From positions 6,457,501-6,521,500 of the forward strand of contig NZ_CP123923.1 of NCBI RefSeq assembly GCF_030450125.1: a stretch of DNA of 64,000 nt, written 5' to 3'. Position numbers and translations under genes: made by a program. The stretch comes from Streptomyces sp. WP-1. GTDB lineage: Bacteria; Actinomycetota; Actinomycetes; Streptomycetales; Streptomycetaceae. This document shows, piece by piece, positions 1 through 8,470 of this stretch (positions are counted from its first letter, which is position 1; each line of letters starts with the position of its first letter). A model generated the notes under the pieces. The model searched no databases. It saw only the letters and a program-made list of their open reading frames with translations, and was not told the DNA's origin.

Positions 1-1026
1 CGCCGCGCCACCGGCGGCTTCGGCACCGAGACCGTCCTCTTCCTGGACGAGATCCACCGCTTCAGCAAGGCCCAGCAGGACTCCCTGCTCCCCGCCGTCG
101 AGAACCGCTGGGTCACGCTGATCGCGGCCACCACCGAGAACCCCTACTTCTCGGTGATCTCCCCGCTGCTGTCCCGCTCCCTGCTGCTCACCCTCGAACC
201 CCTCACCGACGACGACATCCGCGGCCTGCTCCGCCGCGCCCTGGACGCCGAGCGCGGCCTCAAGGGCGCGGTCACCCTCCCCGAGGACACCGAGGAGCAC
301 CTGCTGCGCATCGCGGGCGGCGACGCCCGGCGCGCCCTGACCGCCCTGGAGGCCGCCGCCGGGGCCGCCCTCGACCAGGACGAGAGCGAGATCTCCCTCG
401 CCACCCTGGAGCAGACCGTGGACCGGGCGGCGGTCACGTACGACCGCGACGGCGACCAGCACTACGACGTCGCCAGCGCCCTCATCAAGTCCATCCGCGG
501 CTCCGACGTGGACGCGGCCCTGCACTACCTCGCCCGCATGGTCGAGGCCGGCGAGGACCCCCGGTTCATCGCGCGGCGCCTGATGATCTCCGCCAGCGAG
601 GACATCGGCCTGGCCGACCCGAACGCGCTGCCCATCGCGGTCGCCGCCGCCCAGGCCGTCGCCATGATCGGCTTCCCCGAGGCGGCCCTCACCCTCAGCC
701 ACGCCACCATCGCCCTCGCCCTCGCCCCCAAGTCCAACTCCGCGACGACCGCGATAGGCGCCGCCCTGGAGGACGTCCGCAAGGGCGTGGCCGGCACGGT
801 GCCGCCGCATCTGCGCGACGGCCACTACAAGGGCGCCGCCAAACTCGGCCACGCTCAGGGCTATGTGTATCCGCACGACCTGCCCGAGGGCATCGCCGAG
901 CAGCAGTACGCCCCGGACGCGCTCAAGGACCGCGAGTACTACGCGCCGACCCGGCACGGCGCCGAGGCGCGCTACGCGGACGCGGTCGACTGGACCCGCA
1001 AGCACCTCGGTCGCAGGCGGTCCTGA
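1..1026 (+). CDS. rarA: Replication-associated recombination ATPase RarA (MgsA), 5' end missing
   Basis: The frame is open from base 1 and ends at TGA 1024-1026, giving 341 visible residues of a family usually near 450. The Walker A region lies off the window. The Walker B segment FLDEIHRF is about 15 residues in, followed by the sensor-1-like stretch [12 protein letters not shown]. The C-terminal half has the RarA tetramerisation signature with [12 protein letters not shown] and the conserved end region YVYPHD. RarA is a clamp-loader-like AAA+ ATPase that acts at stalled forks and single-strand/double-strand junctions. Known from the family: it interacts with SSB. No promoter can be judged because the start is outside. 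It ends 307 bp before rpsD. Confidence 0.93.
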   Translation, partial: RRATGGFGTETVLFLDEIHRFSKAQQDSLLPAVENRWVTLIAATTENPYFSVISPLLSRSLLLTLEPLTDDDIRGLLRRALDAERGLKGAVTLPEDTEEHLLRIAGGDARRALTALEAAAGAALDQDESEISLATLEQTVDRAAVTYDRDGDQHYDVASALIKSIRGSDVDAALHYLARMVEAGEDPRFIARRLMISASEDIGLADPNALPIAVAAAQAVAMIGFPEAALTLSHATIALALAPKSNSATTAIGAALEDVRKGVAGTVPPHLRDGHYKGAAKLGHAQGYVYPHDLPEGIAEQQYAPDALKDREYYAPTRHGAEARYADAVDWTRKHLGRRRS

Positions 1027-1333
1027 GCAGCCTGTAGAATGCTCCGAAGCGCCCAGTCCCGTGCCGTCAGAGCGGGACAACGGGCCGGAGACCCCGTCCC
1101 CCCGGGGACGGACTCCAGGAGCGTCGCGCACCGTCGAACGGTGTCGCGGGCAGCCCACCACCACCCGGAATCCCGGAAGCGGTCGGTGGGCCACTCGCGT
1201 GCTGCACGTATGTGCCCAGATCAGGGAAGCGGCTGCCCAGCGGGTCCCGAGCGGACCGGCGGGTCTTCCCGGCTGCGGATGCGACCTCCCGAAACCTCTG
1301 GCAAGCCGAACACTACGAAACGAGATTGAGACA
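1027..1333 (+). promoter_or_regulatory. rpsD upstream/leader region (307 bp without a gene)
   Basis: No credible coding frame is seen here. A -10-like hexamer TAGAAT lies at 1035-1040, immediately after rarA, but no good -35 precedes it. If it is used, rpsD would have a leader near 290 nt. Within the leader an 8-bp inverted repeat CCGTCCCC/GGGGACGG occurs at about 1094-1111. Such a long leader is compatible with feedback control by S4, as known for S4 operons elsewhere, but I recognise no described S4-binding fold here. Confidence 0.4.
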
Positions 1334-1948
1334 GTGGCGAACCAGTCCCGCCCCAAGGTCAAGAAGTCGCGTGCCCTCGGCATCGCGCTGACCCCGAAGG
1401 CCGTCAAGTACTTCGAGGCCCGCCCCTACCCGCCGGGTGAGCACGGCCGCGGCCGCAAGCAGAACTCGGACTACAAGGTCCGTCTGCTGGAGAAGCAGCG
1501 CCTGCGCGCTCAGTACGACATCTCCGAGCGCCAGCTGGTCCGTGCCTACGACCGCGCCTCCAAGGTCCAGGGCAAGACCGGTGAGGCCCTGATCGTGGAG
1601 CTGGAGCGCCGCCTCGACGCGCTGGTCCTGCGCTCGGGTCTCGCCCGCACGATCTACCAGGCCCGCCAGATGGTCGTCCACGGCCACATCCAGGTCAACG
1701 GCCAGAAGGTCGACAAGCCGTCCTTCCGTGTCCGTCCGGACGACGTCGTGCAGGTCCGCGACCGCTCCAAGGACAAGACGCTCTTCCAGATCGCCCGCGA
1801 GGGTGGCTTCGCCGCGGACGGCGAGACCCCGCGCTACCTCCAGGTGAACCTCAAGGCCCTGGCGTTCCGCCTGGACCGTGAGCCGAACCGCAAGGAGATC
1901 CCGGTGATCTGCGACGAGCAGCTCGTCGTCGAGTACTACGCCCGCTGA
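1334..1948 (+). CDS. rpsD: 30S ribosomal protein S4
   Basis: S4 is a primary 16S rRNA binding protein of the small-subunit body. The 204-residue product begins [14 protein letters not shown] at a GTG, matching the usual length; the same frame stays open far upstream, but no homology supports a longer protein. The S4 RNA-binding domain spans roughly residues 94-155 ([13 protein letters not shown]...HGHIQVNG). The N-terminus has no Cys4 zinc cluster and the only Cys is near the C-terminus (PVICDEQ), so this is the zinc-independent 'C-minus' form. It is a single-gene unit followed directly by a strong hairpin terminator. Confidence 0.97.
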   Translation: MANQSRPKVKKSRALGIALTPKAVKYFEARPYPPGEHGRGRKQNSDYKVRLLEKQRLRAQYDISERQLVRAYDRASKVQGKTGEALIVELERRLDALVLRSGLARTIYQARQMVVHGHIQVNGQKVDKPSFRVRPDDVVQVRDRSKDKTLFQIAREGGFAADGETPRYLQVNLKALAFRLDREPNRKEIPVICDEQLVVEYYAR

Positions 1949-1979
1949 TCCCAGCCCCGGCGCAGCACCGCACTCCGGA

Positions 1980-2019
1980 CCGCCGTCCTCCCCGTCCCGC
2001 TGGGCGGGGGAGGCGGCGG
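1980..2019 (+). terminator. rpsD terminator hairpin
   Basis: Inverted repeat: left arm CCGCCGTCCTCCCC (1980-1993), right arm GGGGGAGGCGGCGG (2006-2019), one mismatch, 12-nt loop. It lies 31 bp after the rpsD stop. It is followed by a short T-containing stretch (TTCCGCGTTTC) and could also serve the convergent gene that ends at 2077. Confidence 0.8.
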
Positions 2020-2076
2020 TTCCGCGTTTCCCCGGCCCTCCGTGGTTCCCGGCGCCTCCCCGACGTGCCGCCCGGC

Positions 2077-4212
2077 CTACCTGCCCTGCCCCGCCTCCAG
2101 GCTCCCGCCGGTGCGCACCGCGTCCCATCGCCCCGCCCCGCGCGGCGCCGGTACCGACGCCGGCGGCCGGTTCCCCGCCCGGCCCAGCGCCCGGCTCACC
2201 GCCGCCTCCCGGTCCAGGCGCCCCCCGCGTCGTACGCACTCCTCGTAACGGGCGTCGCCGAGCGCCCCGCGGGCGGCCGACTCGCACTGCTCGTGCGGGG
2301 CGTTGTAGTGCTCCGAACCGAACAGGGGGAGGCCCACCGAGGGCCACAGACGGGCCGCCGCGCCCTGGAGGACGGCCGCCTCGGCAGGATCGCCCTCGGT
2401 CGCCGTCACCAGGGCGAGCAGTTCGAGGGTCAGCACCGAGCCGAGCAGATCGTCGAAGGCATGGGCGTGGCGCAGGCACTCGGCCAGCAGCTCCCGCGCC
2501 CGCTCCGCCGCGCCCTCCCGCCAGGCCGCGTACGCCAGGACGTACAGCGCGTACGACCGCGCCCAGCGCTCCCCGTGCTCCTCGCACACCCGGCGCACGT
2601 CCTCGCACAGCCGTACCGCGTCCGGCAGATCCCCCTGAAAGGCGCGCGCCATCGCCAGCTCGACGCGCCCCATGAGCACATTGCTGTTCAGCTCGCCGAT
2701 CTCCGCATAGCGCGCCAGCGCCGAGCGCAGCAGCGTTTCTGCACGCGGCAGATCGTCCGTGACTAGCGCCAGACAGCCGGTGCGGTGCTCCGCGTACGCC
2801 AGCGCCCGCGCGTCGGCCGACCGCCGCGCCCGCTCCCGGCACGCGCGCAGCGCCCGCCGCGCGGGCCCGCTGTCGCCCTGGAGCACCGCCACATAGCCGA
2901 GCACCCACAGCGCCTTCAGCCGGGACCGCTCGTAGCCCGACTCCAGCGCCACGCTCCGCTCCAGCCAGCGCCGCCCCTCCGCCAGCCGCCCGCAGCCCAC
3001 CCAGCAGAACCACAGCGACCCCGCCAGGTACTGCCCCAGATGCGCCTCCGCCGGCTCGCCGAGGCAGAACTCCAGCGCGGCCCGCAGGCTGGGCAGCTCC
3101 ACCGCCACCCGCGCGGCCACCTCCCGCTGCCGGGGCGAGAACCACTCCAGCTCGCACCAGGTCGCCAGGCCCAGGTACCAGTCCCGGTGCCGCCGCCGCA
3201 GCCGGGCCGCGTCCCCGGTCGCCTCCAGCCAGTCGGCGCCGTAGGCCCGCACGGTGTCCAGCATCCGGTAGCGCGGACCCGCCGCACTCTCCTCGCGGGC
3301 GATCACCGACTGGGCCAGCAGCTCCGAGAGCACATCGAGGATGTCCGTGTCCGGCAGCCCGTCCCCGCTGCACACGTACTCGACCGCCTCCAGGTCGAAG
3401 GTCCCCGCGAACACCGTGAGCCGCGCCCACAGAAGCCGCTCGGGCGGGGTGCACAGCTCATGGCTCCAGCCGATCGCGGTGCGCAGCGCCTGATGCCGCG
3501 GGAGCACACCGCGGCCGCCGCCGGTCAGCAGCCGGAACCGGTCGTCCAGCCGGTCCAGCAGCTGCGCGGGGGACAGGGCCCGCAGCCGCGCCGCCGCCAG
3601 TTCCAGCGCCAGCGGGACGCCGTCGAGCCGTTCGCACAGCTCCCGCACCTCGGGACCGTCGGACACCCTGATCCCCTGCTCCCGGGCGCGGTCCGTGAGC
3701 AGCCGCACCGCCTCGTCCGCGCCGAGCGGCGCCAGCGGGAACAGCCGCTCGCCCGCGAGGCCCAGCGGGCGCCGGCCCACCGCCAGCACCCGCAGCCGGG
3801 GCAGCCTGCGCAGCAGCAGCGCGACCAGCTCGGCGGTGGCCGCCACCAGATGCTCGAACCCGTCGAGAACCAGCAGCGTCGGGCGCGCGGCCAGCCGTTC
3901 CAGCACCGTCTCGCGCGGTGTCCGGGTGGTGTGGTCGGTCAGCCCGAGGGCCTCCGCCACCGCGTACTCCACGAACTCCGGGTCGTGCGCCGGGGCCAGC
4001 TCCACCCAGCCGTACGCCGTCTCCAGGTCCGTCACGACCCGCGCGGCCAGCCGGGACTTGCCCACCCCGCCGGCCCCGGTCAGCGTCACCAGCCGGGCCG
4101 ACCGCAGCGCCTCGGCGAGCCCCGCCGCCTCCGCCGTACGTCCGACGAATCCGGTCAGTTCGAGGGGCGGCTCGCCGTCGGCGAAAGGTTCTGGGCACTG
4201 AGGACCTCGCAT
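2077..4212 (-). CDS. STAND-type (AfsR/LuxR-like) NTPase with TPR-like C-terminus, no DNA-binding domain
   Basis: 711 residues from an ATG at 4212 (MRGPQCPEPF). The frame extends 46 codons upstream, but that would cover the promoter. Residues 20-60 carry GFVGR and the Walker A GAGGVGKS (46-53); the Walker B-like LLVLDGFEHL and the GVPLALELAAARL signature of STAND/NB-ARC ATPases follow. The C-terminal 350 residues are helical and TPR-like (repeated ALRxCRERARR, ELLAECLRHA patterns). AfsR/SARP proteins and LAL regulators have a SARP or LuxR HTH attached; none is visible at either end, so the output is unknown. It is convergent with rpsD and divergent from the DUF948 gene. Function inferred only as nucleotide-dependent signalling. 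Confidence 0.8.
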   Translation of the reverse strand: MRGPQCPEPFADGEPPLELTGFVGRTAEAAGLAEALRSARLVTLTGAGGVGKSRLAARVVTDLETAYGWVELAPAHDPEFVEYAVAEALGLTDHTTRTPRETVLERLAARPTLLVLDGFEHLVAATAELVALLLRRLPRLRVLAVGRRPLGLAGERLFPLAPLGADEAVRLLTDRAREQGIRVSDGPEVRELCERLDGVPLALELAAARLRALSPAQLLDRLDDRFRLLTGGGRGVLPRHQALRTAIGWSHELCTPPERLLWARLTVFAGTFDLEAVEYVCSGDGLPDTDILDVLSELLAQSVIAREESAAGPRYRMLDTVRAYGADWLEATGDAARLRRRHRDWYLGLATWCELEWFSPRQREVAARVAVELPSLRAALEFCLGEPAEAHLGQYLAGSLWFCWVGCGRLAEGRRWLERSVALESGYERSRLKALWVLGYVAVLQGDSGPARRALRACRERARRSADARALAYAEHRTGCLALVTDDLPRAETLLRSALARYAEIGELNSNVLMGRVELAMARAFQGDLPDAVRLCEDVRRVCEEHGERWARSYALYVLAYAAWREGAAERARELLAECLRHAHAFDDLLGSVLTLELLALVTATEGDPAEAAVLQGAAARLWPSVGLPLFGSEHYNAPHEQCESAARGALGDARYEECVRRGGRLDREAAVSRALGRAGNRPPASVPAPRGAGRWDAVRTGGSLEAGQGR

Positions 4213-4221
4213 GGGACACGG

Positions 4222-4251
4222 AGCGTACTGAACCGTGTTCGGTCCGTACAA
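4222..4251 (-). promoter_or_regulatory. Candidate promoter of the STAND gene, near-leaderless
   Basis: On the reverse strand: TTGTAC (4251-4246), 18-bp spacer, TACGCT (4227-4222), then 9 nt to the ATG at 4212. No ribosome binding site precedes that ATG, so the transcript would be nearly leaderless. The -35 match is weak. Confidence 0.35.
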
Positions 4252-4373
4252 TCGCTTCCCGTGACTCCACCGTTCCCGCCGGTAATCCGGTACGGAGCGT
4301 CCGCCCCGGCGCGATAGGCTCGGGACACGACTTTTCCGATGCTCAGGCACGTTTCAGGGAGCGGGTGCGCACA

Positions 4374-4820
4374 GTGTCCGGTGGCGAGGTGGCCGGGATC
4401 CTGGTGGCCGTCTTCTGGGCGATCCTGGTCTCCTTCCTCGCGGTCGCCCTCGCGAGGGTGGCCCAGACGCTCAAGGCGACCACCAAGCTCGTGGCGGACG
4501 TGACCGACCAGGCGGTGCCGCTGCTCGCGGACGCCTCCCAGGCGGTGCGCTCCGCGCAGACCCAGATCGACCGGGTCGACGCGATCGCCACCGACGTCCA
4601 GGAGGTCACCTCCAACGCCTCCGCCCTGTCCACCACGGTCGCCTCCACCTTCGGCGGCCCGCTGGTCAAGGTCGCGGCCTTCGGCTACGGCGTCCGCAGG
4701 GCGCTCGGCGGCCGCAAGGAGGAGGACGTGCCCGAGAAATCGGCCCGGCGTACCGTGATCGTGGGCCGCACGGTCCCCGCCGCACGACGCAGGCGCAACC
4801 TCCGCGGGAAGAGGGACTGA
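4374..4820 (+). CDS. DUF948 family membrane-anchored protein
   Basis: 148 residues from GTG 4374, preceded by a GGGAGCGGG ribosome binding site; the frame is open further upstream but runs through the intergenic region. One membrane segment lies at residues 7-27 (VAGILVAVFWAILVSFLAVAL). It is followed by a coiled-coil-like helix rich in A, Q, T and V (about 30-95) and a basic tail (AARRRRNLRGKRD). Architecture matches DUF948, whose function is unknown. The -10-like TAGGCT at 4315-4320 may start the transcript. It lies 9 bp before the next small gene, which is coupled to alaS, so these three form one unit. Confidence 0.85.
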   Translation: MSGGEVAGILVAVFWAILVSFLAVALARVAQTLKATTKLVADVTDQAVPLLADASQAVRSAQTQIDRVDAIATDVQEVTSNASALSTTVASTFGGPLVKVAAFGYGVRRALGGRKEEDVPEKSARRTVIVGRTVPAARRRRNLRGKRD

Positions 4821-4829
4821 GACCGAGCC

Positions 4830-5186
4830 ATGTTCCGTCGTACCTTCTGGTTCAGCACCGGCGTCGCCGCCGGCGTCTGGGCCACCACCAAGGTCAACCG
4901 CAAGCTGAGGCAGCTGACCCCCGAGAGCCTGGCCGCGACCGCGGCCAACAAGGCCCTGGAGACGGGTCAGCGCCTGAAGGACCGCGCGGTCGGCTTCGCG
5001 CTCGACGTCCGCGACAACATGGCCCAGCGGGAGGACGAGCTCCAGGAGGCCCTCGGCATCCAGGACGACGCGCTCCCGGCGCCCCGGCGGCTCACCGCCA
5101 TCGAGTACACCCCGAGCACCGACCGCACCAACCCGAAGTACATCGAATCCCCGATGCACTCGTACAACCGGAATGAGGACCACTGA
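4830..5186 (+). CDS. DUF6167-like small conserved protein
   Basis: 118 residues. The N-terminus has a short hydrophobic, glycine-rich segment (residues 6-22, [16 protein letters not shown]) that could be an amphipathic or membrane helix. A polar helical region follows, and the tail is proline-rich. It resembles the uncharacterised family found next to alaS in Streptomyces. Its TGA overlaps the alaS ATG by one base (5186), so the two are translationally coupled. Role unknown; conservation beside alaS is positional evidence only. Confidence 0.75.
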   Translation: MFRRTFWFSTGVAAGVWATTKVNRKLRQLTPESLAATAANKALETGQRLKDRAVGFALDVRDNMAQREDELQEALGIQDDALPAPRRLTAIEYTPSTDRTNPKYIESPMHSYNRNEDH

Positions 5187-7858
5187 TGGAGTCGGCCGAG
5201 ATCCGCCGCCGCTGGCTGAGCTTCTACGAGGAGCGCGGTCACACCGTCGTCCCTTCGGCGTCGCTCATCGCGGACGACCCGACTCTGCTCCTCGTCCCCG
5301 CCGGCATGGTGCCCTTCAAGCCCTACTTCCTGGGTGAGGTCAAGCCGCCCTTCCAGCGCGCCACCAGCGTGCAGAAGTGCGTGCGCACGCCCGACATCGA
5401 AGAGGTCGGCAAGACCACCCGCCACGGCACGTTCTTCCAGATGTGCGGCAACTTCTCCTTCGGCGACTACTTCAAGGAAGGCGCCATCAAGTACGCCTGG
5501 GAGCTGCTCACCAGCTCCCGGGACGAGGGCGGTTACGGCCTCGACCCCGAGCGGCTGTGGATCACCGTCTACCTGGACGACGACGAGGCCGAGCGGATCT
5601 GGCACGAGGTCGTCGGCGTGCCCAAGGAGCGCATCCAGCGCCTGGGCAAGAAGGACAACTTCTGGTCCATGGGCGTCCCCGGCCCCTGCGGCCCCTGCTC
5701 CGAGATCAACTACGACCGCGGCCCCGAGTTCGGCGTCGAGGGCGGCCCGGCCGTCAACGACGAGCGATACGTGGAGATCTGGAACCTCGTCTTCATGCAG
5801 TACGAGCGGGGCGAGGGCACCGGCAAGGACGACTTCGAGATCCTCGGCGACCTGCCCAGCAAGAACATCGACACCGGCCTCGGCCTCGAACGCCTCGCCA
5901 TGATTCTGCAGGGCGTGCAGAACATGTACGAGATCGACACCTCCATGGCCGTCATCGAGAAGGCCACCGAGCTGACCGGCGTCCGCTACGGCGACGCCCA
6001 CGACTCGGACGTCTCCCTGCGCGTGGTCACCGACCACATGCGCACGTCCGTGATGCTCATCGGCGACGGCGTCACCCCGGGCAACGAGGGCCGCGGCTAT
6101 GTGCTGCGCCGCATCATGCGCCGCGCCATCCGCAACATGCGGCTCCTGGGCGCCACCGGACCGGTCGTCAAGAGCCTGATCGACACCGTGATCGGCATGA
6201 TGGGCCAGCAGTACCCGGAGCTGATCACCGACCGCGAGCGCATCGAGAAGGTCGCCCTCGCCGAGGAGAACGCCTTCCTGAAGACGCTGAAGGCCGGCAC
6301 CAACATCCTGGACACCGCCGTCACCGAGACCAAGCGGTCCGGCGGCAGCATCCTGTCCGGCGAGAAGGCCTTCCTGCTCCACGACACCTGGGGCTTCCCG
6401 ATCGACCTCACCCTGGAGATGGCCGCCGAACAGGGCCTCGCCGTGGACGAGGACGGCTTCCGCCGCCTGATGAAGGAGCAGCGGGAGCGCGCCAAGGCCG
6501 ACGCCCAGGCCAAGAAGACCGGCCACGCCGACCTCGGTGCCTACCGCGAGATCGCCGACAGCGCCGGTGCCACCGACTTCATCGGGTACGCCGACACCCA
6601 GGGCGAGTCCACCATCGTGGGCCTCCTGGTCGACGGCGTCTCCTCGCCCGCCGCCTCCGAGGGCGACGAGGTCGAGGTCGTCCTCGACCGCACCCCCTTC
6701 TACGCCGAGGGCGGCGGCCAGATCGGCGACACCGGCCGGATCAAGGCCGACTCCGGTGCCGTGATCGAGATCCGCGACTGCCAGAAGCCGGTCCCGGGTG
6801 TGTACGTGCACAAGGGCGTCGTCCAGGTCGGCGAGGTGACCGTCGGCGCCAAGGCCCAGGCCTCCATCGACGTGCGCCGCCGCAAGGCCATCGCCCGCGC
6901 CCACTCGGCCACCCACCTCACCCACCAGGCCCTGCGCGACGCCCTCGGCCCGACGGCCGCCCAGGCCGGTTCCGAGAACCAGCCGGGCCGCTTCCGCTTC
7001 GACTTCGGTTCGCCGTCCGCCGTGCCGACGGCCGTGATGACCGACGTCGAGCAGAAGATCAACGAGGTCCTCGCCCGCGACCTCGACGTACACGCCGAGG
7101 TCATGGGCATCGACGAGGCCAAGAAGCAGGGCGCCATCGCCGAGTTCGGCGAGAAGTACGGCGAGCGGGTCCGCGTGGTGACCATCGGCGACTTCTCCAA
7201 GGAGCTGTGCGGCGGCACGCATGTGCACAACACCGCCCAGCTGGGCCTGGTGAAGCTGCTCGGCGAGTCCTCCATCGGCTCCGGTGTGCGCCGTATCGAG
7301 GCCCTGGTCGGCGTGGACGCCTACAACTTCCTCGCCCGTGAGCACACGGTCGTCAACCAGCTGACCGAACTGCTCAAGGGCCGCTCCGAGGAGCTGCCCG
7401 AGAAGGTCGCCGCCATGCTCGGCAAGCTGAAGGACGCCGAGAAGGAGATCGAGAAGTTCCGCGCCGAGAAGGTGCTCCAGGCCGCCGCCGGTCTCGCCGA
7501 CTCGGCCAAGGACGTACGGGGCATCGCCCTGGTCACCGGCCAGGTGCCGGACGGCACCACGCCGGACGACCTGCGCAAGCTGGTCCTCGACGTGCGCGGC
7601 CGCATCCAGGGCGGCCGGGCCGCCGTGGTCGCCCTGTTCACCGTGAACAACGGCAAGCCGCTGACGGTCATCGCCACCAACGAGGCCGCCCGCGAGCGTG
7701 GTCTGAAGGCCGGTGACCTGGTGCGTACGGCCGCCAAGACCCTCGGTGGCGGCGGTGGCGGCAAGCCGGACGTCGCCCAGGGCGGCGGTCAGAACCCGGC
7801 CGCCGTCGGCGAGGCCGCCGAGGCCGTCGAACGGCTCGTCGCCGAGACCGCCAAGTGA
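5186..7858 (+). CDS. alaS: Alanine-tRNA ligase
   Basis: 890 residues, normal full length. The class II catalytic core is at the N-terminus ([30 protein letters not shown]). The editing domain has the two zinc/substrate motifs HSATHLTH and CGGTH. The C-terminal C-Ala domain ends in the glycine-rich stretch [15 protein letters not shown] typical of AlaRS. The enzyme charges tRNA-Ala in the cytoplasm and hydrolyses mischarged Ser- or Gly-tRNA-Ala. The start overlaps the stop of the upstream small gene, and ruvX follows after 25 bp. No T-box precedes it, as expected for an internal operon position. Confidence 0.98.
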   Translation: MESAEIRRRWLSFYEERGHTVVPSASLIADDPTLLLVPAGMVPFKPYFLGEVKPPFQRATSVQKCVRTPDIEEVGKTTRHGTFFQMCGNFSFGDYFKEGAIKYAWELLTSSRDEGGYGLDPERLWITVYLDDDEAERIWHEVVGVPKERIQRLGKKDNFWSMGVPGPCGPCSEINYDRGPEFGVEGGPAVNDERYVEIWNLVFMQYERGEGTGKDDFEILGDLPSKNIDTGLGLERLAMILQGVQNMYEIDTSMAVIEKATELTGVRYGDAHDSDVSLRVVTDHMRTSVMLIGDGVTPGNEGRGYVLRRIMRRAIRNMRLLGATGPVVKSLIDTVIGMMGQQYPELITDRERIEKVALAEENAFLKTLKAGTNILDTAVTETKRSGGSILSGEKAFLLHDTWGFPIDLTLEMAAEQGLAVDEDGFRRLMKEQRERAKADAQAKKTGHADLGAYREIADSAGATDFIGYADTQGESTIVGLLVDGVSSPAASEGDEVEVVLDRTPFYAEGGGQIGDTGRIKADSGAVIEIRDCQKPVPGVYVHKGVVQVGEVTVGAKAQASIDVRRRKAIARAHSATHLTHQALRDALGPTAAQAGSENQPGRFRFDFGSPSAVPTAVMTDVEQKINEVLARDLDVHAEVMGIDEAKKQGAIAEFGEKYGERVRVVTIGDFSKELCGGTHVHNTAQLGLVKLLGESSIGSGVRRIEALVGVDAYNFLAREHTVVNQLTELLKGRSEELPEKVAAMLGKLKDAEKEIEKFRAEKVLQAAAGLADSAKDVRGIALVTGQVPDGTTPDDLRKLVLDVRGRIQGGRAAVVALFTVNNGKPLTVIATNEAARERGLKAGDLVRTAAKTLGGGGGGKPDVAQGGGQNPAAVGEAAEAVERLVAETAK

Positions 7859-7883
7859 TATCCCAGTAAGGAAACGGTCGGAA

Positions 7884-8348
7884 ATGCGCAGAGGACGTCG
7901 GCTTTCGATCGACGTCGGGGACGCCCGGATCGGGGTCGCCTCGTGCGACCCCGACGGGATCCTCGCCACCCCGGTGGAGACGGTCCCCGGCCGGGACATC
8001 CCCGCCGCCCACCGCCGGTTGCGTCAACTGGTGGCGGAGTATGAGCCGATCGAGGTAGTCGTCGGTCTCCCTCGCTCCCTCAAGGGGGGCGAGGGCCCGG
8101 CCGCCGTCAAGGTCCGCGCCTTCACCCAGGAGCTCGCCAAAGGCATCAAGCCGGTGCCGGTCCGCCTCGTGGACGAGCGCATGACGACCGTGACGGCCAC
8201 GCAGGGACTGCGGGCCTCGGGCGTGAAGTCCAAGAAGGGCCGGTCCGTCATCGACCAGGCCGCCGCTGTGATCATCCTCCAGCAGGCCCTCGAATCCGAA
8301 CGGGTGTCAGGTAAGCCACCCGGTGAGGGCGTCGAAGTGGTCATCTGA
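7884..8348 (+). CDS. ruvX: Holliday junction resolvase-like RuvX (YqgF)
   Basis: 154 residues starting MRRGRRLSIDVGDARIGVA at ATG 7884. The RNase H-like fold has its first acidic residue at D10 in IDVGDARIG. Further motifs are VVVGLPRSLKG and LVDERMTT (second acidic residue) with a late DQAAAVIILQ helix (third). The family includes putative resolvases and the E. coli pre-16S rRNA 5'-end nuclease. It lies 25 bp after alaS and upstream of mltG, the common actinobacterial order. An inverted repeat follows. Confidence 0.93.
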   Translation: MRRGRRLSIDVGDARIGVASCDPDGILATPVETVPGRDIPAAHRRLRQLVAEYEPIEVVVGLPRSLKGGEGPAAVKVRAFTQELAKGIKPVPVRLVDERMTTVTATQGLRASGVKSKKGRSVIDQAAAVIILQQALESERVSGKPPGEGVEVVI

Positions 8349-8374
8349 TCGCGATACGGTAACGTTCCGCGCGA

Positions 8375-8401
8375 TGCGGCGGCGTTCGAACAGCCGCCGC
8401 A
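8375..8401 (+). terminator. Inverted repeat between ruvX and mltG
   Basis: Perfect 9-bp arms TGCGGCGGC (8375-8383) and GCCGCCGCA (8393-8401) with a 9-nt loop, 27 bp after the ruvX stop. There is no T-run. It may be a factor-independent terminator of the GC-rich type or a partial attenuator before mltG. Confidence 0.5.
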
Positions 8402-8470
8402 CAGCAAGAGGCGGAGCGGAAGCCGGCCCCGGAGCCGGGTGACCGTCGGCCTCGCGGCTCTAGGGGATCG

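Noticed and set aside
863..1333. Upstream extension of the rpsD frame by 157 codons
   Set aside because: It overlaps the end of rarA in another frame, and its translation is Arg/Pro/Ser-rich with no match to S4; the GTG at 1334 gives the standard protein.
5100..5186. A T-box leader for alaS
   Set aside because: alaS overlaps the preceding gene by one base, leaving no leader.
4967..7999. A 1010-codon reverse-strand open frame across alaS
   Set aside because: Antisense shadow: low-complexity Gly/Leu/Val/Asp-rich translation with no known fold, and it also covers the coupled small gene.
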